A DNA stretch of 64,000 nt from Apium graveolens (GCF_009905375.1 NC_133650.1:294576270-294640269), one strand, 5' to 3'. Shown: positions 24,401-36,364, numbered from the stretch's first letter. Translations and numbers: made by a program. Notes: a model not told the origin generated them from the sequence alone.

Positions 24401-25270
24401 CTACCTAGCAGAAAAGAAGGGATTGGATTTGATAAATGCTGTTGTTGATGACTTGAGCAAAGCTGGTTACAACAATCAGACACGGAAGAAAGTCATGATT
24501 CAGTCTTCAAGTAGTGCGGTTCTTATGAAACTGAAGGAGATGAATAAAAACTACGAATTTCTTTATGAGATTGAGGATGATGGCAGTGACATTTCAAACT
24601 CAAGCATTCCGGACTTAACAAAATTTGCCAATTCTGTGGTCATCGACAAATCGTCTGTGTATAATCAACACTTTAAATTCATAACTGGTGCTACAGAGGT
24701 TGTAACAAAGCTACAGGCATTTAAGCTATCTGTCTATGTAAAGCTTTTCCAGAATGAGTTCACGACTCAAGCATGGGACTTCTACGCCGATCCATATGTC
24801 GAACTGAACCAATTTTCTGTTGGTTCTGGAGTTAATGGCGTGGTTACTGATTTCCCAGAGACATCCAGCAAATACAGAAGTAAGATTCTATTCTTTTACC
24901 CTCTAAGTAGATGCCAGTATTTAAAACTTTGCATATTGTCAGTTGATACATGGTTATGGCTTCTTTTCTTTTGGAGTAATTTCTAAAGCTCTTTTTTCTA
25001 ATATGATTGATGATCTCAGGAAACCGCTGCTTAACCTCAGGAAAGAGACCAGTTTACATGGATCCTGTACCTGTAGGTCGTGGCGGTCTCTTAACTTTCA
25101 GTCAGACTCAGCCACCAGCTGCAGCTCCCAGCCCGGTATTGACACCAGGCGGGCAAGATGAAGCAGAGCTGCACATTTTCACGTGGAGCCATGCTATACT
25201 TCTTGCAGTTCTTGTAGGTGTTGGCATTGCTTTCATGTTTATCCTCTGGTGTTTTGTGTACAGAAGATAA
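21490..25270 (+). CDS. Glycerophosphodiester phosphodiesterase-like protein (SHV3/GDPDL type)
   Basis: Nine coding exons with GT-AG junctions and matching phases: 21490-21586, 21657-21950, 22078-22193, 22324-22825, 23298-23336, 23495-23773, 23953-24095, 24393-24879 and 25020-25270. Together they encode 735 residues, the usual size of the plant GDPDL family. Residues 1-21 are a signal peptide. Two tandem GDPD-like domains follow. The first (about 35-320) opens with ARGG at 40-43, lacking the canonical His. The second (about 350-640) opens with SHEG at 356-359. A Pro/Ala linker and a hydrophobic segment near 709-731, ending in YRR, close the protein. Family members act at the plasma membrane or wall, often GPI-anchored, in cellulose and pectin organisation and root-hair shape. 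True GDPD activity is doubtful for domain 1. It looks intact. Confidence 0.9.
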
Positions 25271-26912
25271 ATATAACTGGTACACATAACGCACAGAACA
25301 GGTCCTTAAGAAATCTTTAGGCTTAAGAAGGTGTAGATAACTCTATCTTGGTTTCTCTTCAAAATTTACCTGTTTCCCTTGAGGAATATGAAGTCGATTA
25401 GGTGGCTCTTAAGTCATCTTTTACACCTTTGAACTATGTTTTTATTCAGATTGTAGTGGAATATCTTGCATATATCTTAAAAATAGAATGATAATGATGT
25501 TTAGGCAATCTTAGGTGTTACTTTATGCAATATATTGGCTGCTGATGAGCATAAAAAGCTAAAATTCTGATATAACACTTCAGGCCTTGCCTTGGCCCAC
25601 GGTGAGGAAATTCATCAATGATCCGGGTCTTGACTCTAATACTTGGTTTAGTGCATGCATATACTGTCGTCTATTTGAAGTGGTCGCATTGTATCAGTAT
25701 CTCACTGTGTTACTATCTAATAGAGTTGTTGGCAGACATCTGTTCAAGGAAAGAAACTATACACATTATGTTCCAAACTTTTGTAATCTTACAGGTTGCA
25801 ATAATGTCATTGGTGAAAGATAGAATCAGCTAACCATTGAGGTAAAGTACGTGCAGCTGCTGCTGTTATTATGTGGCCCGCTGTTGGAGTGAATTAGTAT
25901 GTTCCTTATGGTTCTGGATGTGCACAGGTCGTTTAGGTTAGCCTACTTGTGAAAATGGCTCATGTTCCTCCTAAATACAATAGTATTTGAGGGTATAAGT
26001 ACTTTCATATCTTTTCATATAGACAAGTTCATACTTCATTCACTTAACACTATAATTGCAACATAATTGTTGATACGATTTTTGTATGTGGGGCGTATGT
26101 GAATCTCATTTACGCCTCCTAGCAAAATTGTTGTCCATCTTTTATGCATTATGACAGTTTCAACCTTACGCCTCCCTGGCATAGTTGTGAAATGGCTAAC
26201 TTATATGTTCGTTTTTTTCTTTTCCATTTCGTAAACTGGCTAATTGCTTGCGTATGCAATTCTCAGGTTCTTGTATTCACCTCATCTTTTTAGAATTCGA
26301 ACTCGAATGACTTGATCTCATCTGAACCATGAAAAAAATGTTTAGATGCATTGCTATTCTATTAAAATGTAATACATTATGTAAGCATATGCAGATTTAT
26401 TAGAAGTGTCAAGAGTAAAAATGGCATGTGAGCTCCGTACAGGGGTTGAGATACAGAAAACTGAACTATTTAGGTTATTTTAGTTATTGAATTTTTTGGC
26501 TAAAATGTTGATTTGTTTTGTTTATAAGATGTGATCAAAGCACCCGCGGCAAGATACTACGTACAGGTACAGGACAAAAGGTTAAATGAGGTATTATGCA
26601 CTCTATCAATGAAGTTTTGATTCATTTATTTTGTTCCTTGGATTAGTTTTTAAGTTTCATAATTAGTGAAATATTATAGAGGCTAATTTTTGTGTGAATT
26701 GGTAGAAAAAAATTGTGGGATATCAGATATGGTACATCTTGGTTGTTCATGGTGTAATCTTGTTAGCTTTGCTAAGCTCGGGGTTGTTGAAAAGAAATTT
26801 TAACTGAGACGTTGACAATAGCATTTTGCAGTATATTCGGCAAAATAGTGTCATAGAAAATAACGTCATGGAAAGTACTGCTATAAATAAAATCCGCATC
26901 AAATATATAGGA
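25271..26912. other. 3' UTR of GDPDL and intergenic DNA
   Basis: The transcript probably ends somewhere in 25450-25900, but I cannot place the polyadenylation site. No further gene is supported. Two small copies of a TTACGCCTCC motif occur near 26112 and 26165. The right edge is the Helitron terminus. Confidence 0.5.
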
Positions 26913-27401
26913 CTAGGATTTTTGCCCGCGTTGCTGCGGCGTTTATAAAATTAATACTATCCAGAGTAAATATATTCTTTGAACCTTTATTTTGTTTCAA
27001 ATTGTTTGTCTGGCAGTAAATTACATATTATATTTTTCACTTTAAATTCATTACCTTTAATGTGGTTAATTTACTCGGTTTTGTAACCCCAAGTAATTCA
27101 TTTATGTAAATTAAAGATGTTACTTATTTGCATTTTCTAATTCCTCAACGACCTAATTAATTACTCAAATTTTCAACTGAGATATAATCTAAACTCACGA
27201 TTTATTACTCTCATTCAACCTTCCATACTCCAATCTTCTTCTACACAGGTCTCAAATTATTGTGTCTTAATCGAATTTGTGTTCCTTTCTCTCGATTCAT
27301 CTTCTCATATTATACTTACAATGCTTATAGCACAATTGTTTCAACCGTAACATATCTAGGGTTTCAGGCACAGACTTATTATTCCAATTTGTTCTTTGCA
27401 G

Positions 27402-28973
27402 ATGGAAAGTCAAGATAGGGAAATAAACTTCATACGTATCAATTATCCATCACACCCATCACACTTCGAGCAAGGCAAACTTGTAAGTAACATTATTGTA
27501 AAAAAATGTCTGCATGTGTTGTTCACTGAGATATTATGATTTTTTGTAATTTATTATGTAGGAACTTCCTATACCATTTTATTGTGAATATCGCGATATT
27601 TTACATACTAAATTGAAGCTGCAAGTCGAACCTTATCCACCATGGGAGGTGGACTATATTAAAGGTTCTCGGTATATTAAGGGACTGTCGGGCATGATGA
27701 AATTTTGTGGATTGAAACCCTATCATATGGTTCTCATGCATTATATTGGTGAAGGATCTTTTAAATTAAAAATTTATAATTCGTATGCTGTTGAGATGAA
27801 TTATGTCAATGATAATGAAACTCCAAATAATGATATATTCTATTCCGATGTTGAGATAGACAAACTCCATTCTAATTTCCTTTACAACGGATATTATAAT
27901 TTTGTTGGGCTATACAATTTGGTTGTTCAGCAGGAACATTTGGATTATGAATCTCGTGTGCAGGTAAATGTAAATTTTTAGATTGTGTTCGACCTATTTT
28001 TTATACATTATGCTCATAATTAACAATATATTATTTTATTGTAGGTTTTGGATCCTCATGCTTGGTATGAATTAGGGTTGAATCCATCAGTTAAATTAAT
28101 AACTTTTTGTTTGAAGAATGAAGAGTGGAAGATTAAGTTGAAGTGGATATGTGGAAATGTATTGTTCAATAAGATATGGTTTAATTTTGTGAAATCGGCA
28201 AATATTGATCAAGGTGATTTGCTGGCTATTTACAAAACTGATACTGAAAATAAATTTGGAGTTTGTGTGTTTGACAAAGCAACTTTAGGTGCAGCAGGAT
28301 CAGGTTCAGGTATATTGACCTTAATTGCATTTAACTTTCTTCTTATTACCAAAATGTTTTAGTTCTAAAATTTTGTATACAACAGATGTGTCTTTACAGA
28401 ACTCAAGATCAAATTTTTTCAAATATATCAGCCAGTATGTCTTTGAAGAAGCTGAATTGGTAATTCCTTGTACATTTACCAATGAGAATTACTATATGAA
28501 TGATTATATGTTAATTGTATTCTTCACTCATTTAGGAACTTCCGAAAATGTTCTCAGTTGTTCACGGTGATACCATTAGTGATGTTATAAACATTGAACT
28601 TGGAGGTGGATATCGTTCAAAATTCAAGTACTGTCCTAGAACCCGTAAAATTTATGGGCTTCGTCGATTCTTTGGGAAGTATGATATCGATGAGAACTTT
28701 GTAATTTTCTTTAAGTACTTGGGAAACTCTACATTTTTCATCACAGTATTTGATTACCAGTGCATGAACCACTTTCGTGATATAGAAGGATATTTTCGCT
28801 TTGAGGATTTCATGTATGCTCCTGTAGATGATGTTGTTATTATCATATCAGATGATGAAAATATTCTTCAAGGTATATATACTTTTACTTTGGAACATAT
28901 AGCATAATTTATGTTTCCCGATTCGTTTAATTTTACATAGTGCACCTGTTCTTCAGAAAACAATGAAATGTAA
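27402..28973 (+). CDS. Multi-B3-domain protein, REM-like
   Basis: Predicted exons are 27402-27482, 27562-27963, 28045-28309, 28386-28459, 28536-28872 and 28957-28973, all with GT-AG junctions and consistent phase, giving 391 residues. Three B3-like DNA-binding domains are seen. Domain one is in exon 2 (ELPIPFYCEY, IGEGSFKLKIY). Domain two is in exon 3 (WKIKLKW, GDLLAIYK). Domain three, the clearest, is in exon 5 (LPKMFSVVHGD, IDENFVIFFKYLG, FFITVFD). Plant REM proteins carry several B3 domains and are nuclear DNA-binding factors. The stop at 28971 (ATGTAAATG) may be premature, because a fourth broken B3 domain follows. It lies close to a Helitron end and convergent to RPA-like genes, which suggests capture or a Helitron-borne gene. 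Confidence 0.6.
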
Positions 28974-29114
28974 ATGATGATTCAAGAGGAAGGAGATGAT
29001 GATGTAGAAGAAGGTTAGTATGAAAGTTGTACCATCAGTTCTGTAATTTCTCAATACAATGATACTCTGTCTTCTTCAAATTATTTTAACAATTACCTAA
29101 CAATCTTAAATTTT

Positions 29115-29506
29115 AGGCCATGATGCCTTAGTTCCTGATCAAGACAACACTTTCAGAGTTCAATTGTTACTTTCTCATGTTGATCAGCGTGGTCATGGAG
29201 TGGTATACTTTGAATCATATAAAATTTTTAAATACCAAATCCTATCTATTTACTGAAATAAAAATTTTCCATTTATGCAGTATATTCCAAGGTGGATGAG
29301 AACTTTTTAAGCAAAATAGGGTAGACGGACTACAGTATTCTTATCCGTAGGTGAAACACTTTGGAATATTGATGTTCTAAAAATGAAGAAATGTTGCAGG
29401 TTTGCAAAAGGCTGGGATAAATTCACAAGCGATAACAATCTCACTGTTGATCAGAATCTAACCTTTCAGTATATTGGAAATTTCACCTTCGTAGTATTTG
29501 TTTAGA
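29115..29506 (+). pseudogene. Degenerate fourth B3 domain
   Basis: Pieces resembling B3 sequence lie downstream of the stop of the preceding gene. An exon-like stretch at about 29117-29202 is followed by IPRWMRTF with an immediate TAA at about 29308. After a frame change comes RFAKGWDKFTSDNNL, then LTFQYIGNFTFVVFV, ending in TAG near 29504. GW..F..DN.L followed by F.Y.GN..F is a typical second half of a B3 domain. Stops and a frameshift break it. It was probably the C-terminal domain of the gene starting at 27402. Confidence 0.55.
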
Positions 29507-30068
29507 GTAATTTCAAAGCCTGTATTTGATTACATGTCTAGTTTCTATCTAAATGCAACGAAGAGACATCTTTCGATTTCTTAATCTTTTCCGGTAAAAT
29601 TGATATATTTCTAAGAATTTAAAATTGTAACGGATGTTGATTATTATTTTAAGTCACATGTTTGAAGTTATCATTCTACTTATAAGTACGGTTTTATGTT
29701 TGTGGTAATCAAATTCTCAACTTTGATAAAATAATATTGGTATAAGTAACTGTAAATTCATAAAAACATATTAGTAGACCGATTAAACATGTTTCACAAA
29801 GCATGATTTAGATAAATTTCTCATTACATCATTTATAAACCAAGATAGTAGAGCGATTAAAAAAAATGTTCCACTTATGGGATAAGTATTACATAATTAT
29901 ACCTATTTCTTGATTACATGCCAACAAAATGCAAGAGTAACCAGCCAACAAATATTGGCATCTCCAATATTATTTGATTGCTCATCTGCCATGCAATTCC
30001 CAAAATCTTGTACAATACAAACAATACTTGTTTAATATGGCATTACTGCTTATTGAAGAACTAAAGAA

Positions 30069-31110
30069 TTATTGTCTTAAGAAAGTAAAATACCTTCTCC
30101 TTAGGCTAGCTGCAATTTCTGTATTTGGATTTGTGTTAATCCTTGTAGCTTGAGTGTTGCACATAAATATTTCGTTCAATTGTTTGGCAAACATAATTTT
30201 GCAGCTAGTCATTGCAAGTACAACGGGTTGTTCTGTTGCTTCAATTAGTGCAACATCAAATAATGGAGCCAATTTACCCTTGAATGTAACATTTACTTTT
30301 GTGTTGCCAAGAAGTATAATCCAGTTGCTTAATGAAATATAAGCATATGTGTCAATGTTATGAGGATAAATGAGAAATAATAGAAGAAATTATGCTTACA
30401 TTGAATTAGTTATACAGAAGTTCATTCGCGAAACATTATTTTTTCCTGAAATTTCTGTTTTCTCTGCGGGTTCAACCGAGTAAACAATTTCAACAACATC
30501 TACAAATTGTTTACGTAACATTCTAAATTAATTAAATTAAATTCGTAATCTTAAAATTTTTATTAAAAGAGATATGTGTAATAGTTATACCTATGCAATG
30601 AAGAGAATTTTCCTGGAATTCACTAATTGCCGCGAGTTCCGTAAATTGCCAGACATTAGTTGGAATATTTGCATGTACATTGTGCAACGTTGTAGCTTTT
30701 ATTAAGTTAGAGAGTAGTATAAACTTGTCATACTTGAAACATCTTGCTGCCTCTGTTGGTTCATAATATTTGACTACAAAATATCTAATCTCATACGCAT
30801 GGCCTTCAATGAATTTTTTTATCAAAATAATGCAACACTGTCTCACCAACGAATGCACGAATTCGATTATGCTGCTCAAAAAAGCGAATATAGATGCATT
30901 AAAATGAACAATGTGGTAAGTTATCAAAGTAAAGATTTATAATTTTTTTTAAATAATTGAACTTACTTCTTCATCCACCAGGATCAGGTTTAATGCATTG
31001 CGATGTCCGGTGGCAAAATTTCTATCACACCACTTACTTGAAACTCATACCCTGATTCTCCAATTGGATTTTCGCTTTGGCCTTAGATCCCCTATAACAT
31101 GGGTTGCCAT
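30069..31110 (-). pseudogene. RPA1-like OB-fold gene B (Helitron-type), broken
   Basis: Exon 1 runs from ATG 31110 to 30967 (144 bases, 48 codons) and encodes an N-terminal OB fold ending in LNLILVDEE, with a TGA where Arg is expected after NWRIRV. Exon 2 continues from about 30884 with the typical RPA stretch KFIEGHAYEIRYFVVKYYEP. It needs a one-base frameshift at an A7 run near 30817. A later exon at about 30346-30069 carries VNVTFKGKLAPLFD and ends with TAA. RPA70-like proteins bind single-stranded DNA. In plant Helitrons such copies are thought to assist rolling-circle transposition. Two lesions make it a pseudogene. Confidence 0.65.
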
Positions 31111-32122
31111 TTTGTAAAACTGAAAGTAATTAACTTTTATAAATAACAATCAGTTAGAAGTATTGAAAGTTGAGCTTATATAGACATATTAAAATTGATA
31201 TTGTACAATAAATAAAGTCAACTGGAGAACCATACATGCATCAACCACTTTACATTATTAAATGTCAAAGTTAACTTCTATTGTCAAGTTTTGAGTTGAT
31301 GTATAGCTGTCTATCATAAAATGGCTGGTAAATAGTAATGTTATTACTGCTAAGAAGAAAGGATATTTTAAAGATTTGTTAAAAGTATTCTTTCTCCAAC
31401 TTTATTCAACAATCAACTTGACGTTTGCTTCTTTTCTAAGGCTAACATGTGTGATGTAGTTCTTAATATGAGAAGGACATAGCTTTTTTCATAATGTAAT
31501 CATAGTTTTGCCGCACATCTTACGTACTACTATGTATTTAATATGCTTAACTACTACATATACTTGAAATTTCTTTAAGTTCTTTACTTGTATAATGATA
31601 TTACACTTTTCCTGAACTAATTAGTTGAGACATATTTTAACAACTACTTGTGCAGTATAGATTATTGCATTAAATTTAATTTTATATATTTTTAAAAATT
31701 ATTATGTATTCAAACTCTCTGGAAGTTATTTTGCTTTTTTCAACAAAATTACTTAAAAAATATTTTGCTTCATTATAATTTTTTACCCACAAGATACTAC
31801 ATATTTTCTACCATTTCATTTTCCCTAATTAGAATGACTGAGAAAATATTAGTAAAACAACATTACTGTCGAAAGTGCTATATACATATATATATAATAC
31901 GCTCAATGTCAAGACTGCGAGCTATTTTTAAGCAATCTACGATGCTAAAGGAAGTTTCAAAATTATAGTTCATAAGTAAATATAATAATATTACAGTTCT
32001 CCAAATTATACAAACTTCCTAATTGTCAAAATATCATTACAACAAGAGAAAATGTAACAGAACCATAAGCATGCTGGCTCATATATTTCATTTCCTTACT
32101 TCACAAAGCTCACATGATTGAT
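31111..32122. other. AT-rich DNA between the two RPA-like genes
   Basis: I see no supported gene. The segment just upstream of 31110 should hold the promoter of RPA-like gene B. No clear TATA box stands out. Confidence 0.4.
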
Positions 32123-33266
32123 TCAGATTTCATTGATTTCCTAAAACCTGTCATAACACATTTGAAAACATGTTACTAAAAATATCAACATAATTTCATA
32201 CATTTAAGATATAAGAATAATATTGACCTCTTCCTCAGCTTGTCAACCCTTTCACAATTTCCGTTAATATAGAATGCAGTTGCAGCAACATTGGTAATGG
32301 TAGAATTTCCAGTGTAGTTATTTCTGTTGGCTTTTGCGGATGCAATAATTATAATAGTAGGAAGTTCAGTTGTTTCACTTAAAGCTTTGTGAAAAGCTTT
32401 ACCAAAATCATCCCATAGTCGAACTTGGATTTTCTTGCTGAAAGAAGAATATTCATCTACTTAACTATTATTCATATCTAATATGAGAAAATTGATTAAC
32501 CATTACTTCCTACTTTATATTGAAAGGACAATGATATACATACATTAAGTTTGTGATTTTGAAGTCGACATAGGTAATTGCTTCTTGCCTGTGGTTTGTA
32601 ATAATCTAAACATCTTTAAAAGACTGAACAATTCCAATAACATCTGATAAGATTATAATTATTATGTAGAAATTAGTTATTTAAGTACTTGTGAATTTAA
32701 ATTCGCTAAAATACTGGATAAATAAGGAAGATGTTAAATGATAAGCCATTACCTAGTAGAGAAGTGTTCTTCTTACCAAATTTATCAATGTTCTTTAGAT
32801 TATAAAACACAAAAATGTTCGATGGAATGCAGCTAAAGGAATCATCAACTTTTGTAATGATACACCCTTTTGATATACAAATATGGTGTTCTTGTTCAAA
32901 ACATCTGTTACTTTCGGTAAATGGCTTCACATCAAAATTCTCAATAATATATTGAGAACCTTCAATAAACATGTATCTGATGTACTTGCACATTTTAGAG
33001 TCAATCCAAGCATGAATTCTTCCGTTCTACATTGAAATTTTATATCGAAAGAAATATGTCTATGAAAAAAGCATTTTAAACATGTATAGGATAGAAATTG
33101 GAGATATGAAATCAAAACTTACGTATTTGTCAACCAGTATGACATTCATACCGTTGAATTCCTGACTTTCTGGGTTGATTTCATCCCATCTTCTTTTAAC
33201 TCGAACATTGATAATACATTTTTCTTCACCAATGTCACCAAGTTCTTCAAGCATGTGAAACTCCAT
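32123..33266 (-). pseudogene. RPA1-like OB-fold gene A (Helitron-type), broken
   Basis: Exon 1 runs from ATG 33266 to 33123: 144 bases, the same length as exon 1 of gene B. It carries INVRVKRRWDEIN and GMNVILVDK. Exon 2 (33026-32753) encodes NGRIHAWID, FIEGSQYIIENFDV and FVFYNL, the DUF223-type OB fold. Exon 3 (32643-32544) has DVIGIVQSF and then an in-frame TAG. Exon 4 begins near 32435 with KKIQVRLWDDFGKAF and continues to about 32226; the last short exon is uncertain. The order matches plant RPA70-like proteins. The TAG breaks it unless that exon is read differently. It is paralogous to gene B. Confidence 0.65.
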
Positions 33267-33359
33267 ATAGTGCAACTATCTTTGTTAGTGGATCTTGAAA
33301 TTAAGTGGAGTCAGTTGATGATAGAAAGAGTATGCGTGTTAATAAGGATACATATGTCA

Positions 33360-33368
33360 CTATTTATA
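33360..33368 (-). promoter_or_regulatory. TATA box of RPA-like gene A
   Basis: On the minus strand TATAAATAG lies about 95 bp upstream of the ATG at 33266. The spacing fits a normal plant promoter with a leader of roughly 60 bases. Confidence 0.5.
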
Positions 33369-33639
33369 CCGTATTGTGAATGAAGCATACGTGCAAAGCT
33401 ACTCCTAGCAGGACAATGTAATATGCAAAATTACGTCAATTTTTTATTAGTATTACATTTATTCTATTTTCGAAAATCTATAAATTTCCATTTAAATCTT
33501 TAATAATTAATTTTTTTAATAATTTATTATTTATTAGTCGTGTCACAAAAAATCAATATTGGGATACAATTTGACCAATTCTTCGTATATCCGGTATACT
33601 TAGACTCTTAATTATTATAAGCTTAATTTGGTTATGTAT
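33369..33639. other. Unassigned AT-rich DNA, possible Helitron 5' region
   Basis: No gene is visible. The Helitron 5' end would be expected somewhere here, but no convincing TC-starting terminus can be fixed. Confidence 0.35.
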
Positions 33640-34548
33640 TTATAAGTCTTATAACACATTTTTGCATTCTACAATGCCTTAAAGATCTAGAAGTTGTAGG
33701 ATATTCAAAGTCATGTTGACTACTAGCTTGATATGCATAATAGGTTGGCTAATTATAAATATTAGATGGCTTGTAATCTTGCATAAGTGAAATAAAGTTA
33801 ACTGTTATGGAAGACTTTCAACGGATGATTCTACAAGGCTTCGACGGATGACTCAAGTCACACTCAACGGATGATTCTAGTGAAGCTTCGACGGGTGATT
33901 CAACACAGTCTTAACGGATGATCCAATGAAGTTTCAACGGATGTTTAAATTCAAATAGCAGTTGATAGTGACCTGACAGTCACATGGGTTGATTAGATGC
34001 AAATGGAGTGTGGCAGCCTATTTACAGGTTTTAGAGAACAAATAAGCATTTCCATTTCCATGCTAACTTGAAGATATTCAAAGATGATGGATAGAGAAAT
34101 GAAGAAGCATGTAATTAGACTAAAAACATTTTGTCTTATTTGTTTATCTTTTTATCATGTAATTTGGTCATATATATTCCAAGGGTAGCAAGTAGAACAT
34201 TATCAAGTTAGTAAACAATTTACCAGAGAAATAGATAAAGCTATATTTGAAAATAATTTCTCTGTTCTTTGTAAGTTCTACTTGTAAGCAGCTGTGTGCA
34301 AATCTTTCATCACAGAGTTCTCAATTTTATATATATCTCTGGTGGAAAAGTTCAATCCACCATAAAGTTTTTAAATACTTGTATTTGATTACTTTGTGTT
34401 TGATTTCTTCAATACTTTCATTCCGTACTTTAGCTAAATCAAACACTGTTATATATCCAAGGTAGAACAGTTCTTAATTTCGAAAAGAAACCAGAATTAC
34501 ATTCAACCCCCCTTATGTAATTCTTTGTTAGATTGTTTAGCAATAACA
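33640..34548 (+). repeat. Diverged, 5'-truncated Copia LTR related to the one at 54082
   Basis: The block AAGTCATGTTGACTACTAG, then TTGTAAATATT-like and CTTGTAAT words, matches the minus strand of the LTR at 54082-55160. The right end, ATTACATTCAACCCCCCTT to AATAACA at 34548, also matches its end. The expected TGTTAGG start is missing, so the left end is truncated or badly diverged. A TATA-like ATATATAT lies near 34167. It abuts a gag fragment in the opposite orientation, so this is a rearranged or nested piece, not a complete element. Confidence 0.75.
33818..33942 (+). repeat. 23-bp phased array of TCAACGGAT in the Copia LTR fragment
   Basis: Six copies begin at 33818, 33841, 33864, 33888, 33911 and 33934, so the steps are 23, 23, 24, 23 and 23 bp. 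Variants are TCGACGGAT, TCGACGGGT and TTAACGGAT. All point the same way. The array ends about 225 bp upstream of the TATA-like string of this LTR. Confidence 0.9.
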
Positions 34549-36250
34549 CACACCTATTTTTGCATTCCTGTTCTTTTTCCTTTTCCCAACATTCTCAGTC
34601 TTGACCTCCTTGGTTGGTGTCTTGATAACTTGATTGACTATTGGTTTTTTTTTAGTTTCTTTTGTGAGAGTGGTTTCTGCATCCTTTTTTCACTGTCTTC
34701 ATCTACAAGTTCTTGCTTGATGACCAACTCAACTTCACTGAAATTGACTTCACATGCCTTGAACAAGGGTACATTTACTTTTCTCAGCACAGTTGGGACA
34801 TCTTGATCTGTAATTTCTTTTCCTTTGTCACCTTCATTTTTCTTGTTTTTATTCAGGGCATCATCGTCCAAATCAATAGCTATATTAGCACATGGTTTGT
34901 TTTTCTCATGGTATTGTCCAACCAACTGAGATGCATTTTTAAGGGACTTCAATTTTACTTCATTCTTTTCCAATTTTTCCCTCAACATTGCTTCAATTTC
35001 ACTTGCACACTTAAGCTTGTTTTTCAGATATTCATTTTCTTGTTTGAATGTTTCAAGACTAACAAGCTACAGTTCCGGTTCTTGTTTTTCTATCTCAAAC
35101 TTTATATTAATCTTTGACATCCTACTTACTTCCTCAGTATCCGCCATCATGCTTGTATAGATATGAAATATCTTTACACTCATTTTTTCAACAGTTTCTT
35201 TATATTGACTTGCATTTAAATCAATTATTGTTAGAGTTGGTACCTCTGATTGTGATGTGGATGATTTTCCTTACTCTAAATCCATGAGTGCATAATTTCC
35301 AAATTCTTCATTACCATCATCTTCATCAGTGTCATCCCAACTCTTGACTTCAGCTATGTAAGCCTTTCCCGGTTGTTTTCTCAAGAGAGCTTCATACTTT
35401 TGCTTCCAATTCCAAGTAGGCTTTATCCTTCTTCACTTTCTTTAGCTTCCTACTCTCAGTTGCAAAGTGGCCCAACTCATCACAGTTGTAGCACCTAATT
35501 TTTGATTTTTCAACAGATACAGTTTTGTAGCCACCTTTGCCACCTGAGTTTTACTGAGATTTTTCATTTTAGTTATTTCTATTTGAGGTTTGTCCCTTTC
35601 TCTTGAAGTACTTTGACTTTTTTACCCTAATGTTAGAAATTTTCTAGCAAGGTAAGCCATTGATTGATCCATCTCATCTTGTTCATCAACAGTGTAATAT
35701 TCATCCTTTTTTGGCTCCAATATGACTTGTTTCTGGGGCTCCTTGTTCTTTTGCTCAACTTCATGAGTGACTGGAGTTTGAGCTTCTTGTTCATCTTCAA
35801 GCACTATACTATCATTGACCACCAAGGCACTAGATCCATCAACTATATGTCCTTGATTTTCCTTCAATGACTTTCTCTGTGACATCTCAAGATCATATAT
35901 TTTCAAAGTCCCATATAAGACCTCCAATGTCATTCTGCTTAAGTCTCCTCCTTCTTTAATATCAGATATCTTCTGTTCAAGATGGTCAAAAAGGGTGAGC
36001 AAAAATTTTAGGTTAACTTCCTCAGCTTCAAAATATTTATCATGAAGTTGCAAGTTATTAATCAACTTGTTAAATCTTTTAAAAACTTCAATAATTCCTT
36101 TTTTAGGTTTATCCATGAAACTCTCATACTGAGACACTAATATTCTCCTTTGATTTGATCTAGCTTCCTTTGTACCCTCACACATAATTTCAATTTTCTC
36201 CCAGATCTGTTTTACAGAATCATAGTTGATAATATTGTTGTACATTACAT
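34549..36250 (-). pseudogene. Copia gag, broken
   Basis: The clearest part is 36245-35622, encoding WEKIEIMCEG, FMDKPKKGI, FNKLINNLQLHDKYFEAEEV and DLSRMTLEVLYGTL, a UBN2-type Copia gag domain. Downstream on the minus strand a zinc knuckle near 35485-35450 reads CYNCDELGHFATES, with Ser in place of the final Cys. A charged, coiled-coil-like tail follows (34988-34638). Several frame breaks separate the pieces. No protease, integrase or RT follows, because the LTR fragment at 34548 ends it. The protein would coat element RNA if intact. Confidence 0.75.
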
Positions 36251-36364
36251 TACATTATATTCCTGTTTGGTATTTACCCACACACGGGAGCTCATAATCA
36301 ATTATAACTAGAATTCATATCTTTGAAGCTGAGAATGCAGCTGTTATTTTCCAACTTTTCGCAA

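Larger units (their letters stand above)
26913..33600 (-). mobile_element. Helitron-like element, 3' end at 26913; 5' end uncertain
   Basis: Read on the minus strand, the left edge ends GCCGCAGCAACGCGGGC, a short hairpin, then AAAAATC and CTAG followed by T. That is the Helitron 3' terminus (hairpin, about 10 nt, CTAG, inserted at A/T). Two RPA1-like genes on the same strand support this, since plant Helitrons commonly carry RPA-like genes. No Rep-helicase gene is visible, so the copy would be non-autonomous. I could not find a convincing TC 5' terminus; the right boundary is a guess between the RPA promoter and the Copia LTR fragment. Confidence 0.5.

Noticed and set aside
25587..25833. Two overlapping small frames after the GDPDL gene
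   Set aside because: No similarity, no introns and no codon bias; they lie in the probable 3' UTR or intergenic DNA.
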